The notes under the pieces are model-generated. The model worked only from the letters and a program-made list of their open reading frames with translations. It did not search any database and was not told where the DNA came from. Shown in pieces: positions 9,766-17,871 of a stretch of 56,412 bases of DNA. The translations under genes were made by a program, and so were the position numbers. Position 1 is the stretch's first letter. Each line of letters opens with the position of its first letter. The stretch comes from Roseibacillus sp. (lineage in GTDB: Bacteria > Verrucomicrobiota > Verrucomicrobiia > Verrucomicrobiales > Akkermansiaceae): assembly GCA_002686085.1 (NCBI GenBank), contig NZAC01000002.1, positions 122,708-179,119 on the forward strand. The letters are read 5' to 3'.

Positions 9766-10239
9766 TTAGCAGGCAACCGAAGCAACGGCCATAGCAGCCA
9801 TTCCTTCCCCGCGCCCCACAAACCCCATCCGTTCATTGGTGGTGGCTTTGATTCCGATAAGAGCAGGATGAAGGCCGAGGGCGTCCGCGATCGTGCTCTG
9901 CATGCTCTCACGATAAGGGAGGATCTTGGGCGCCTCAGCGATCAGGGTGCTGTCGATATTCACAATTTCGGCATCCTTTTCTTCCGCGAGAGACCGGCAC
10001 TTTTGCAGAATCTGGAGGCTCGAAATTCCCTCGATAGAGGGGTCAGTCGGAGGAAAATAATAGCCGATATCTGGAAGGCCAAGAGCTCCAAGCAATGCGT
10101 CTGCGATGGCGTGAGAAAGGACGTCAGCGTCGGAGTGTCCCTGAAGGCCATGAGAATGGGGAATAGTTACACCTCCAAGAATCAAGGGTCGATTCGTAGC
10201 AAACTGGTGGACGTCATATCCAATGCCAACACGGTTCAT
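9766..10239 (-). CDS. ispF: 2-C-methyl-D-erythritol 2,4-cyclodiphosphate synthase
   Basis: IspF cyclises CDP-methylerythritol 2-phosphate to MEcPP in the MEP isoprenoid pathway. I chose ATG 10239 because MNRVGIGYDVHQF is the canonical N-terminus with metal ligands Asp8 and His10; the longer frame only adds 18 unrelated residues. HSHGLQGHSDADVLSHA supplies the third metal ligand and substrate loop, and the C-terminal NERMGFVGRGEGMAAMA closes the trimer site. At 157 residues it is normal length. ispD is not seen here. About 200 bp of apparently non-coding sequence separates it from the inositol-phosphatase gene upstream. Confidence 0.96.
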   Translation of the reverse strand: MNRVGIGYDVHQFATNRPLILGGVTIPHSHGLQGHSDADVLSHAIADALLGALGLPDIGYYFPPTDPSIEGISSLQILQKCRSLAEEKDAEIVNIDSTLIAEAPKILPYRESMQSTIADALGLHPALIGIKATTNERMGFVGRGEGMAAMAVASVAC

Positions 10240-10443
10240 GATCTTGAGGGTTCGAACAGGGTGAGGAAAAGGGCATTGCCCTATTGGGCCCAATCTCCAT
10301 GTAGTCCATCCCAGACCGAAACCGGGAGCAAGGGGGAAACAGGCCCGAGGGCTTCTTTTGTTCTCTGAGCGTAAGTAAGGGTAATGTCTCTCGTGAACCT
10401 TTCACTGGGTTCGACGGTGGCCTAGCTCCTCCTGCGGGCGTTA

Positions 10444-11199
10444 CTACAAGATATCCTCAACAGGGATCTTCCCATTCGTAGCTACCACTGACCAGACATC
10501 CGGAAGAGTCGGATGAGGAGTCAGGTCCACCTTTCCTCCACCTGACTCGACAAGGAGGATTCCCGCGGCCACGTCCCAGAGAGAAATCCGGGATTCAATG
10601 TAGCCGTCAAGGCGCCCAGTCGCAATGTAAGCCATTCCGAGAGCGGCGGACCCCATCATTCGCATTTTCCGTGCCCGGGTAGAGGCGCGCTCAAACCTTT
10701 CGAGGCCCGTAGTGAGGGCCTCCTTGTCCTTTCCGCAGCCCACGAAAAGGATGGCCTCCTCCAGAGCCTCCCGCGGTGAGCACGTAATCGTCCTGCCGTT
10801 AAGCATCGGGGGCCCGCCTTTTTCCACAGTCCAGAGCTCATCAAGCATCGGGTCATAAATGAGCCCCATTATAATTTCGTTACTCTCCTTGTTACGGAGC
10901 GCAATGGAGATACAGAAATGGGGAATTCTATAGAGGTAATTTACGGTGCCATCTATCGGGTCAACGATCCATTGCATGGAAGCATCCTGAGTGCCTGCAA
11001 TTCCCTCCTCGCCATAGAGGCAGTAATCTGGAAAGGCGCTGAGAAGGTCCTCTGTAATCAAATCCTGAGACTTGCGATCCAGAGCCAGCTTCACATCATG
11101 ATGCTGAGCTTCATCAATTTCCTTAGGGAGATGAAAATTGGACTTGAGAAGATCACCTGCGCGGCGGGCGGCTCGCTCGGCCGCTTGAAGTGGTGTCAT
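10444..11199 (-). CDS. Inositol monophosphatase family protein
   Basis: This 251-residue protein belongs to the Mg-dependent, Li-sensitive phosphatase superfamily (IMPase/SuhB/CysQ). Metal-binding residues are visible as GEE at 63-65 and WIVDPIDGTVNY at 77-88, and the late motif WDVAAGILLVESGG gives the last metal Asp. The likely activity is removal of phosphate from myo-inositol phosphate or a similar metabolite; family members also act on PAP or histidinol phosphate, and sequence alone does not decide. It lies 78 bp downstream of coaB and may end the gmk-coaC-coaB transcript. Confidence 0.9.
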   Translation of the reverse strand: MTPLQAAERAARRAGDLLKSNFHLPKEIDEAQHHDVKLALDRKSQDLITEDLLSAFPDYCLYGEEGIAGTQDASMQWIVDPIDGTVNYLYRIPHFCISIALRNKESNEIIMGLIYDPMLDELWTVEKGGPPMLNGRTITCSPREALEEAILFVGCGKDKEALTTGLERFERASTRARKMRMMGSAALGMAYIATGRLDGYIESRISLWDVAAGILLVESGGGKVDLTPHPTLPDVWSVVATNGKIPVEDIL

Positions 11200-11277
11200 A
11201 CAGGTGATGGAAACCTATAAGAGATAAGATTAACACCGCTATTTCGGGGAAAGCCAATAACCGTATGGTCTATATGG

Positions 11278-11919
11278 CTAGCTGCCTCCGACCTTGAGTT
11301 CATGGATCGCCCGTAGAAGGGTGTGAGCAAGACGTTCCTTGCTGTCTATCGGGATGGGTCTTGTGTGCTCGGGATAGACAAGAAGAACTTCGTTATGATC
11401 AGAGTCGAAACCGATTCCTTTTTTGGAGATGTCGTTGGCTACGACTAGATCGCATTCTTTCTGACGTAATTTTTCCCGTGCATTAGCTTCGAGGTTTTCA
11501 GTCTCCGCTGCGAATCCTACGAGGATTCCGTCGTATTTGAACTGGTGGCGTGCGGATCCCAAAATATCAGGATTTTGGACTAGCTCGAGAGTGAGGGAAT
11601 CTGCGGTTTTCTTAATCTTCCTGTCGGAGACGGAAGCGGGGCGGTAGTCGGCCACCGCTGCAGAAAAAATGGCAGCATCCTTCCCTCCGATCCTAAGCTC
11701 TACGGCTTCTAGCATTTCCTGAGCAGTTTCGACGGGGATGAAATCAACATGGGATGGAATATCGAGGCTGGTAGGTCCCGAGATCAGAGTAACACGGTGA
11801 CCAAGCTGTGCTCCTGCACTGGCAAGAGCGTATCCCATCTTTCCTGAGGATCGATTGGTGAGATAGCGGACCGGATCTATAGGCTCACGAGTGGCGCCGG
11901 CAGTAACAAGGAGGTTCAC
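11278..11919 (-). CDS. coaB: Phosphopantothenate--cysteine ligase (separate CoaB)
   Basis: CoaB condenses 4-phosphopantothenate with cysteine using CTP in CoA synthesis. In most bacteria it is the C-terminal half of the fused CoaBC protein; here it is a 213-residue separate frame starting at GTG 11919. LLVTAGATREPIDPVRYLTN and RSSGKMGYALA form the nucleotide-binding Rossmann part. KIKKTADSLTLELVQNPDIL carries the Lys-Lys and Asn of the active site, and GFAAET and VANDI follow. It is in the same frame as coaC and is separated from it only by one TAG codon plus 17 open codons. No Shine-Dalgarno-like sequence precedes the GTG. Confidence 0.93.
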   Translation of the reverse strand: MNLLVTAGATREPIDPVRYLTNRSSGKMGYALASAGAQLGHRVTLISGPTSLDIPSHVDFIPVETAQEMLEAVELRIGGKDAAIFSAAVADYRPASVSDRKIKKTADSLTLELVQNPDILGSARHQFKYDGILVGFAAETENLEANAREKLRQKECDLVVANDISKKGIGFDSDHNEVLLVYPEHTRPIPIDSKERLAHTLLRAIHELKVGGS

Positions 11920-11970
11920 GGCAAATCTTGGAGGGTCTGGAAGATGATTGCGCTCGAGTCGGAGAGGCTT

Positions 11971-12507
11971 CTAATTGGCGGCCTGTAAGTCGACCACTTC
12001 GAGGATGTCCTCGACAGGCACGAGTCGTCCAGCTCCCTCATATCCGCAGGCAAGCATTCCCGACTCGGATGGCCCAACGACTCGACAACCGTCTTCGGTG
12101 ACCTGCGCAACATTGCGCTGGGTCGCTGGGTGCTGCCACATCTTTCCATTCATGGCCGGGGCGAGGATCACCGGTGACTTTGTGGCGAGATAGATGCTCG
12201 AAAGGGGGTCTGGGGCAAGCCCGTGGGCAAAATTCCCGAGAGTGTCAGCGCTGAGGGGAGCGACAAGAAGCAAGTCAGCACTGTCAGCGAGTTCGATATG
12301 CCCTGGTTTCCAGGACTGCTTTTCGTCTTCCAGTGAAACAAGGACCGGATTTCTGGAAAGAACCTGAAGCGTAAGGGGGGTGAGGAACTCCGTGGCTGTC
12401 TGTGTCATCACACAGTGCACGTCATGTCCTTTCTTGACCAGCTGCGATACAAGGTCTGCTGCCTTGTAAGCTGCAATTGATCCGGTAACACCAAGGACAA
12501 TTTTCAT
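11971..12507 (-). CDS. coaC: Phosphopantothenoylcysteine decarboxylase (separate CoaC)
   Basis: CoaC is an FMN-dependent HFCD-family flavoprotein that decarboxylates phosphopantothenoylcysteine to phosphopantetheine. The 178 residues contain GVTGSIAAYKAADL at the N-terminus, the catalytic histidine in GHIELA (H70), the PAMNGKMW motif at 117-124, and the active cysteine in MLACGYEGAGR (C154). It ends with TAG at 11971-11973 exactly where the linker to CoaB would begin in a fused protein. gmk ends 63 bp upstream in the same direction, which matches the widespread gmk-coaBC neighbourhood, although the usual rpoZ is absent. Confidence 0.95.
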   Translation of the reverse strand: MKIVLGVTGSIAAYKAADLVSQLVKKGHDVHCVMTQTATEFLTPLTLQVLSRNPVLVSLEDEKQSWKPGHIELADSADLLLVAPLSADTLGNFAHGLAPDPLSSIYLATKSPVILAPAMNGKMWQHPATQRNVAQVTEDGCRVVGPSESGMLACGYEGAGRLVPVEDILEVVDLQAAN

Positions 12508-12570
12508 AAGTCGCAGTTAAACTCCATTCACGGTGATGTCCCGAAGAATTTTTCGGAAGGCGTGAACAGG

Positions 12571-13167
12571 TTAGCGGAAACGGGAGACACGGAGCCGCTC
12601 TGCCACCAGCAGGGACTTGCAGCGGCCGTAGTCATTGTCCTTTGATCCTGAGATGAGTTGATACGTATAGCGCCCTGCATGACTCATCTCCTCGAGTGCG
12701 TTATGTAATCTCAGAGTAATGACTTCCTCGGCGTCTGTGGCCCGGTTCGCAAGCCGCTGCCGCAATTCCCCCTCGCTCGCCGGCATGACAAAGAGATCTA
12801 CCAGGCTCTCCTTGATCAGTGGGTCTTCGCATGCGCGGACCTGATCGGCACCCTGTACGTCAATATCCATGACAACATCGTGACCTCTTCGAAGAAATTC
12901 GAGAACCTCGGATTTCAATGTTCCATAAAGGTTTTCGTGTACTTCGGCATGTTCGAGGAAATGTCCGGCCGTGGCCTCAGTTCTGAATTCCTCCTTGGAA
13001 ATAAAGTAGTAGTCCCGAGCATGCACCTCCCCGTTCCGTGCCTCACGAGTCGTGCAGGATATCGAATAGTGAGCTTCTCCATCCCTTGCCAGTCGCCGAC
13101 AGAGAGTTGTCTTGCCTGATCCAGAGGGGCCCGAGACAAGGAGGAGGACGCCTGTGCGCTGGGACAT
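12571..13167 (-). CDS. gmk: Guanylate kinase
   Basis: Gmk phosphorylates GMP to GDP with ATP. The protein has 198 residues. The P-loop is SGPSGSGKTT near the N-terminus (residues 13-22). The GMP-binding region contains SCTTREARNGEVHARDYYF, and VVMDIDVQGADQVR carries the conserved Asp/Gln segment. RLANRATDAEEVITLR is the lid. It heads a minus-strand unit gmk-coaC-coaB. An omega-subunit gene (rpoZ), often found between gmk and coaBC, does not fit in the 63-bp gap. Confidence 0.96.
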   Translation of the reverse strand: MSQRTGVLLLVSGPSGSGKTTLCRRLARDGEAHYSISCTTREARNGEVHARDYYFISKEEFRTEATAGHFLEHAEVHENLYGTLKSEVLEFLRRGHDVVMDIDVQGADQVRACEDPLIKESLVDLFVMPASEGELRQRLANRATDAEEVITLRLHNALEEMSHAGRYTYQLISGSKDNDYGRCKSLLVAERLRVSRFR

Positions 13168-13361
13168 TCCTGACTGTCAAAGAAAACACTCAAGGATGCA
13201 AGAGCAGCTATGATCTACGGCTGATTTTGAGAGATTGTATGGTAGTAAAGAGCAGCCGTCAGGATGTTGCGATCTTTGCTCTCAGGAGGGTCATGGATGC
13301 CATCAGGCAGTATGTAGTTATGGCGGACGCCTCGGAATCAACCGTCTTGCCAGAGTAGTCT

Positions 13362-13892
13362 ATGTCAGATGCAATAAAGTTATATATGGTGTGCGGTCCC
13401 CCGGCTGGTGGAAAAACCTGCTACGGGAAGCAACTGGCTTTCCGACTTGGCGCGGTGCTTGTCGACAGCGATATTGCCACCGAGCCAGTGGTCCAAGCCG
13501 GAATGGAGGCGGCAGGACTCTCTCCTGATGATCGAGATTCAGCTCGTTACAAGGACCTCTTCCGTGATCCGGTCTACGAGTCGCTCTTCCGATTGGCGGA
13601 AGTGAACCTTGTCAGCCTTCCGGTAGTCCTGGTTGCACCTTTTACGCGGGAGTCTCAGGACAAGGATTGGCCTGTCAGGCTCAAAAACAGGTTCAGGGTG
13701 CCGGTAGAGATACATTTTGTAACCTGCCAGCCAGAAATCAGGCTGGAGCGCATGAGGAACCGGGGAGAGGCCAGAGACGCTGCGAAGTTAAATAACTGGA
13801 GTTCCCATTTAGCCAGCGTTGCGAGTGAGCTGCCACCATTTGATCATGTTCTCGTGGCAACTTGTCAGGAGGGTTCTGGCGAAGAAGGGTAG
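13362..13892 (+). CDS. Small P-loop kinase-like protein
   Basis: This 176-residue cytoplasmic protein has a clear Walker A motif, G12-P-P-A-G-G-K-T19, directly at the N-terminus. A DSDIA segment near residue 36 resembles the substrate-binding Asp of small-molecule and nucleotide kinases, and the RLERMRNRGEARD helix resembles a kinase lid arginine cluster. It fits the AAA_33/zeta-toxin-like kinase group, which includes phosphotransferases of unknown substrate. No antitoxin-like partner is next to it, and the fucose cluster is transcribed towards it from the opposite strand with a 32-bp gap, so context gives no function. Confidence 0.75.
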   Translation: MSDAIKLYMVCGPPAGGKTCYGKQLAFRLGAVLVDSDIATEPVVQAGMEAAGLSPDDRDSARYKDLFRDPVYESLFRLAEVNLVSLPVVLVAPFTRESQDKDWPVRLKNRFRVPVEIHFVTCQPEIRLERMRNRGEARDAAKLNNWSSHLASVASELPPFDHVLVATCQEGSGEEG

Positions 13893-13924
13893 CCCGAACG
13901 ATTGGTTCTGCGAGCTGTCGGCCT

Positions 13925-14725
13925 TCAGGAGTCCTCCTTTTCAATGTCCCCGTAGGATCGATCGAAGTGGACATAACCTCCATCAATATGATGAATCTGC
14001 CCGGTCGTATGGCCCGAGCAGGAGGAGGCGAGGAAGACGATGGCATTCCCCATCTCTTCTGCGCTGGTCATACGCCCACCGAGAGGAATACGGGCCCGGA
14101 TCGATTCGAGTGTCTGCTCCGGATTTTCAACCGTCCTGATCCAGGAATCGTACATTGGAGTCCACACTTCAGCAGGAACAACGGTGTTCACCCGGATCCC
14201 GTATTCAGCGAGGTCTACTGCCCATTCCCGGGTAAGGCCGTGGATAGCTCCTTTGGAGGCAGCATACCCCGAGGTGCCTCCCTGACCAGTGACTGCAAGC
14301 TTGGAGGAGACGTTGATGATGAAGCCGTTGCTTGAAATCAGTGATTCGAGGGCAAAATGAGTGAGGTTGTAGAGATGAAAGAGGTTCCGCTCCAGTGAGG
14401 CAATAAATGCCTCGGGGCCGGCCTTCAGGCCCACTCCATCGTTGACGCCAGCGTTGTGAACAATGCCGTCAATCCGGCCGAAGAAGTCGATGGTTGCTTC
14501 CACAGCGGACTGGCAGGCCTTTGTGTCAGTCAGCTCGGTCTCAATCATGAGGCCCCGGGGCGAGTTTGCCCCGATCCGCTTAAGGAGAGCAGAACCGGCG
14601 TCCGGGCTGCGCCCAACAATGACGGGGATCGCTCCTTCCCGTGCAAAAGTCTCGACCGCGGCAGCACCGATGCCCTTGGCACCTCCGGTAACGATGACTA
14701 CTTTGTCCTTTAGTTTCAGGTCCAT
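13925..14725 (-). CDS. SDR oxidoreductase, probable L-fucose dehydrogenase
   Basis: This 266-residue short-chain dehydrogenase probably oxidises L-fucose to L-fuconolactone with NAD(P). The cofactor motif is TGGAKGIG (residues 13-20), followed by HNAG and by the catalytic Ser and Tyr-x-x-x-Lys in VSSKLAVTGQGGTSGYAASK. The segments NDGVGL, TREWAVDLAEYGIRVN, VVPAEVWTP and DGGYVHFDRS resemble bacterial L-fucose dehydrogenases more than general SDRs, as far as I recall that family. It is the last gene of a four-gene cluster and begins 7 bp after the L-fuconate dehydratase stop codon, so the two are tightly coupled. Confidence 0.85.
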   Translation of the reverse strand: MDLKLKDKVVIVTGGAKGIGAAAVETFAREGAIPVIVGRSPDAGSALLKRIGANSPRGLMIETELTDTKACQSAVEATIDFFGRIDGIVHNAGVNDGVGLKAGPEAFIASLERNLFHLYNLTHFALESLISSNGFIINVSSKLAVTGQGGTSGYAASKGAIHGLTREWAVDLAEYGIRVNTVVPAEVWTPMYDSWIRTVENPEQTLESIRARIPLGGRMTSAEEMGNAIVFLASSCSGHTTGQIHHIDGGYVHFDRSYGDIEKEDS

Positions 14726-14732
14726 TTCTTAC

Positions 14733-16001
14733 TCAGGTGGCAGGGAATCTTGCGAGGGTGTCGGGTTTCATCTCGATGGAAAACCCCGGATCCATGGGTG
14801 CCTGGTATCGTCCATCTTTTAGTATGCAGGGAGTGACAAAGTGCTCGTGCAGATGGTCTACATACTCAGCGACCTTTCCTTCCCATGATCCCGAGATGCA
14901 TAGGTAATCGATCATGGACAGATGTTGCACGTATTCGCAGAGGCCCACTCCTCCGGCATGAGGGCATATCGGTTTCCCAAACTTTGCGGCCATGAGCATG
15001 ATGGCGAGGTTTTCGTTCAACCCTCCCACTCGGGTGGCATCAATCTGAACTACGTCGATGGCATCTGCCTGCAGGAATTGCTTGAAGATAATCCGGTTTT
15101 GACAGCACTCGCCAGTGGCCACCTTGATAGGGTGGATTCCTTCGCGAACCTGCCGGTGCCCGAGAATATCATCCGGCGAGGTCGGTTCCTCGAGAAACCA
15201 GAGATCAAACTCTGCAAGTGACTTCATCCACTCCACAGCCTCAGAAGGCTCCCACACCTGATTGGCATCCACCATGAGGGTGATGTTATTACCAACAACC
15301 TCGCGGACAGTTCTGAGGCGGCGGACATCGTCTTCAAGGTCCCGGCCAACCTTGAGCTTGAGATGTGTCCACCCGGCCTCGACGGCCTCTCTACAAAGGC
15401 TGCGAAGTTTATCATCTGAGTAGCCCAGCCATCCTGCAGAGGTCGTATACGCTGGATAGCCCCGGGCGAGGAGAAGCTGGAGACGTTCATCACGACCCTC
15501 CCGGGTTTTTTCCAGAATGTCATATGCTTCTTGCGGGGTGAGTGCGTTGGTAAGATACCTGAAATCGAGACAGCGGACGATTTCCTCCGAGGTCATTTCA
15601 TTCACAAGCTGCCATACGGGCTTGCCTGCGTCACGGGCCCAGAGGTCCCACACTGCGTTGACCACTGCGCCGGTAGCGAGGTGAATGACTCCCTTATCGG
15701 GGCCCACCCATCGCAACTGGGAGTCGCCGGTGACGTGGCGCCAGAATGCCCCCATGTCTGACACGATTTCCTTGAGCGAGCAGCCTACAACCAGTGGAGC
15801 GAGCGACTCGATGGCCGCGACACACAGTTCATTGCCTCGACCGAGGGTGAAAGTCAGCCCATGGCCTTCATGATCCCCATCGGTCTCGAGAATGACATAG
15901 GCCGCGGAGTAGTCGGGATCCGGATTCATCGCGTCGGACCCGTCCAGCTGAGCAGACGTGTCGAAGCGCGTATCGTGAGTCCTTAAGCCGGTGATTCTCA
16001 A
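14733..16001 (-). CDS. fucD: L-fuconate dehydratase (enolase superfamily)
   Basis: The enzyme dehydrates L-fuconate to 2-keto-3-deoxy-L-fuconate. It belongs to the mandelate-racemase branch of the enolase superfamily. I infer a TTG start at 16001 (MRITGLRTHDTRF), 19 bp after the upstream gene; an ATG at 16079 would overlap that gene by 59 bp and adds non-homologous residues. With the TTG start the catalytic set is K215/K217, D245, E271, E298 and H348. From memory this is offset by exactly three from the Xanthomonas enzyme (K218/K220, D248, E274, E301, H351). LDGSDAMNPDPDYSAAYV near the N-terminus is also characteristic. No good Shine-Dalgarno precedes the TTG. Confidence 0.93.
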   Translation of the reverse strand: MRITGLRTHDTRFDTSAQLDGSDAMNPDPDYSAAYVILETDGDHEGHGLTFTLGRGNELCVAAIESLAPLVVGCSLKEIVSDMGAFWRHVTGDSQLRWVGPDKGVIHLATGAVVNAVWDLWARDAGKPVWQLVNEMTSEEIVRCLDFRYLTNALTPQEAYDILEKTREGRDERLQLLLARGYPAYTTSAGWLGYSDDKLRSLCREAVEAGWTHLKLKVGRDLEDDVRRLRTVREVVGNNITLMVDANQVWEPSEAVEWMKSLAEFDLWFLEEPTSPDDILGHRQVREGIHPIKVATGECCQNRIIFKQFLQADAIDVVQIDATRVGGLNENLAIMLMAAKFGKPICPHAGGVGLCEYVQHLSMIDYLCISGSWEGKVAEYVDHLHEHFVTPCILKDGRYQAPMDPGFSIEMKPDTLARFPAT

Positions 16002-16020
16002 GTTTGCAGGAGGATAAGCT

Positions 16021-16878
16021 CTATAGTTCCCTCGTCGCGACCTGCCTCTGGACTCCGAGACCGTCAATCCCGAGTTCAAAGACGTCTCCCTCTTCTACGA
16101 AGCGAGGAGGGTCAAAGCCGATGCCGACCCCTGCAGGTGTTCCCGTTGAGATGACATCCCCTGGCAGCAAGGACATGAATTTACTCACGTAGGCAACAAG
16201 GTGGGGAATCGGGAAGATCAGGTCACTGGTGTTGCTGTCCTGAAGGGTCTCCCCATTGCGCTCGAGCCAGAGTTGCAGATTGCCCGGATCGGGCACCTCG
16301 TCGGTGGTCGCAAGAAATGGGCCAAAAGGGGCAAAGGTATCTGCTGACTTTCCCTTAATCCATTGGCCTGTACCCTCGAGCTGCCACTCTCGTTCGGAAT
16401 AGTCATTGTGAACGGCAAATCCGGCAATGTAGTCGAGTGCGTCACTTTCTTTCACATATTTGGCGTGTTTGCCGATGACGAATGCGAGTTCAACTTCCCA
16501 GTCCGTTTTTACGGAGTCTTTTGGGATCACAAGATTGTCGTATGGGCCTGACCATGCCGAGGTCGCTTTAGAGAAGAGGACGGGTTCGGCAGGCGGTTCG
16601 AGTCCGCCCTCCGCAGCGTGCGCAGCGTAATTCAGGCCGATACATATAATTTTCGAGGGGCGTGCAATGGCGGGCGCGAGGGTCACTTCGGAAGCCTTGA
16701 CCTTTGGGGCGGTATCTTTCTGCTCCTCCAGCCATACCCGGAGACGAGTGAGCCCATCATGGCCGAAGAACGCTTCATTCCAGTCTTCACCAAAACCAGA
16801 GGCGTCGAGAATAGTTTCTCCATCGAGGAAGAGACCGGGAGTAGGAGAGCCATTCTTTAGGAATCGAGTAAGTTTCAT
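16021..16878 (-). CDS. Fumarylacetoacetate-hydrolase family protein, probable 2,4-diketo-3-deoxy-L-fuconate hydrolase
   Basis: This 285-residue FAH-family enzyme is expected to cleave 2,4-diketo-3-deoxy-L-fuconate to L-lactate and pyruvate, the last step of the non-phosphorylative fucose route. The FAH core starts at KIICIGLNYAAHAAE (about residue 95). Metal-binding acids appear in DWEVELAFVIG, and the loop VHNDYSEREWQ is typical of this subgroup. The C-terminal STGTPAGVGIGFDPP is a family hallmark. Ureidoglycolate lyase is a possible alternative by family, but position between fucD and two SDR genes supports the fucose assignment. Confidence 0.85.
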   Translation of the reverse strand: MKLTRFLKNGSPTPGLFLDGETILDASGFGEDWNEAFFGHDGLTRLRVWLEEQKDTAPKVKASEVTLAPAIARPSKIICIGLNYAAHAAEGGLEPPAEPVLFSKATSAWSGPYDNLVIPKDSVKTDWEVELAFVIGKHAKYVKESDALDYIAGFAVHNDYSEREWQLEGTGQWIKGKSADTFAPFGPFLATTDEVPDPGNLQLWLERNGETLQDSNTSDLIFPIPHLVAYVSKFMSLLPGDVISTGTPAGVGIGFDPPRFVEEGDVFELGIDGLGVQRQVATREL

Positions 16879-16926
16879 TGCAGGGTGGGAGTTGTATTTG
16901 CTCTATGCGTTTTGAGGTTGAGGAGT

Positions 16927-17676
16927 CTAGCGGAGATTCGTTACTCCGCCATCGATTTCGAAGGCGCTGCCGGTAATGAACCCGGCTTTATCGGATGAGA
17001 GGTAGCCGACCATTCCAGCAATTTCTTCAGGAGTACCCATTCGGCCGATAGGCTGCCACTCACTCAGCATTTTGAACATTTCCGGTCGTTGTTCTTCAGG
17101 ATAGTTCTTTGCGAGATACCCGTCGACAAAAGGAGTATGAACTCTCCCCGGGCATACACAGTTCGAGCGGATACCTTGGTCGATGTAGTCGCGGGCAATT
17201 GACATCGTCATGCTGAGAACCGCTCCCTTCGACATGGAATATGCGAACCGCTCAGAGATTCCCAGATACGAGGCCACGGAGGCAAGGTTCACTACGCATC
17301 CTCCTCCGGCCTTGACCATTTTTGGTATGGCAAAGTGAAGACAGTGATACATCCCTTTCACATTGACCTCATAAATCCGGTCCATTTCCTCCGGGGAGCA
17401 CTCTTCTACATTTCCGACTGAGGCGACACCGGCGTTGTTGACGAGAACCCGAGGAGGATCGAACTGTTCGAATGCATTACGAACTGACTCTGTCTGTGAG
17501 ATGTCGCAAGGAATGACCCGGGCGGCTCCTCCGGCGTTCGCAATCAGGGCAGAGCTTTCCTCGCCGGCGGCCTCATCGACCTCGAGAATGATAATTTCGT
17601 GGCCCTGACCACTGAGTTCCAAGGCGATGGCACGGCCAATTCCAGAACCGGCCCCAGTGACGACTGCGATACTCAC
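16927..17676 (-). CDS. SDR oxidoreductase, probable 2-keto-3-deoxy-L-fuconate dehydrogenase
   Basis: This short-chain dehydrogenase likely oxidises 2-keto-3-deoxy-L-fuconate to the 2,4-diketo acid. The cofactor motif TGAGSGIG lies near the N-terminus, followed by VNNAGVASVG, the catalytic Ser/Tyr/Lys in NLASVASYLG and AYSMSKGAV, and the tail GSAFEIDGGVTNLR. I propose the GTG at 17676 (249 residues), because an ATG at 17778 adds 34 Pro/Ser-rich residues unlike the family; the longer form cannot be excluded. It is the first gene of the cluster and ends 48 bp before the FAH-family gene. No regulator or transporter gene accompanies the cluster. Confidence 0.85.
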   Translation of the reverse strand: MSIAVVTGAGSGIGRAIALELSGQGHEIIILEVDEAAGEESSALIANAGGAARVIPCDISQTESVRNAFEQFDPPRVLVNNAGVASVGNVEECSPEEMDRIYEVNVKGMYHCLHFAIPKMVKAGGGCVVNLASVASYLGISERFAYSMSKGAVLSMTMSIARDYIDQGIRSNCVCPGRVHTPFVDGYLAKNYPEEQRPEMFKMLSEWQPIGRMGTPEEIAGMVGYLSSDKAGFITGSAFEIDGGVTNLR

Positions 17677-17871
17677 GGAGCGAGACAATATCGAAACAGC
17701 CCTCAGGCCAAGGGGTTTTCCATATTGCCATGGAGAAGGGCTTTCAGAATAGGGGTTATTGCAGGACGGGTCATTCAAAGGGCTTAACTACAAGGCCGCC
17801 AGTGAGGGAGAGGCCATAGCCGGGGAGAAGAGCGTCTCGAGTATTGCCCCCGCGGCTTAACCGGATAATGA

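Noticed and set aside
16002-16079. Longer N-terminus of the L-fuconate dehydratase
   Set aside because: It would overlap the upstream hydrolase gene and contains no residues typical of the family.
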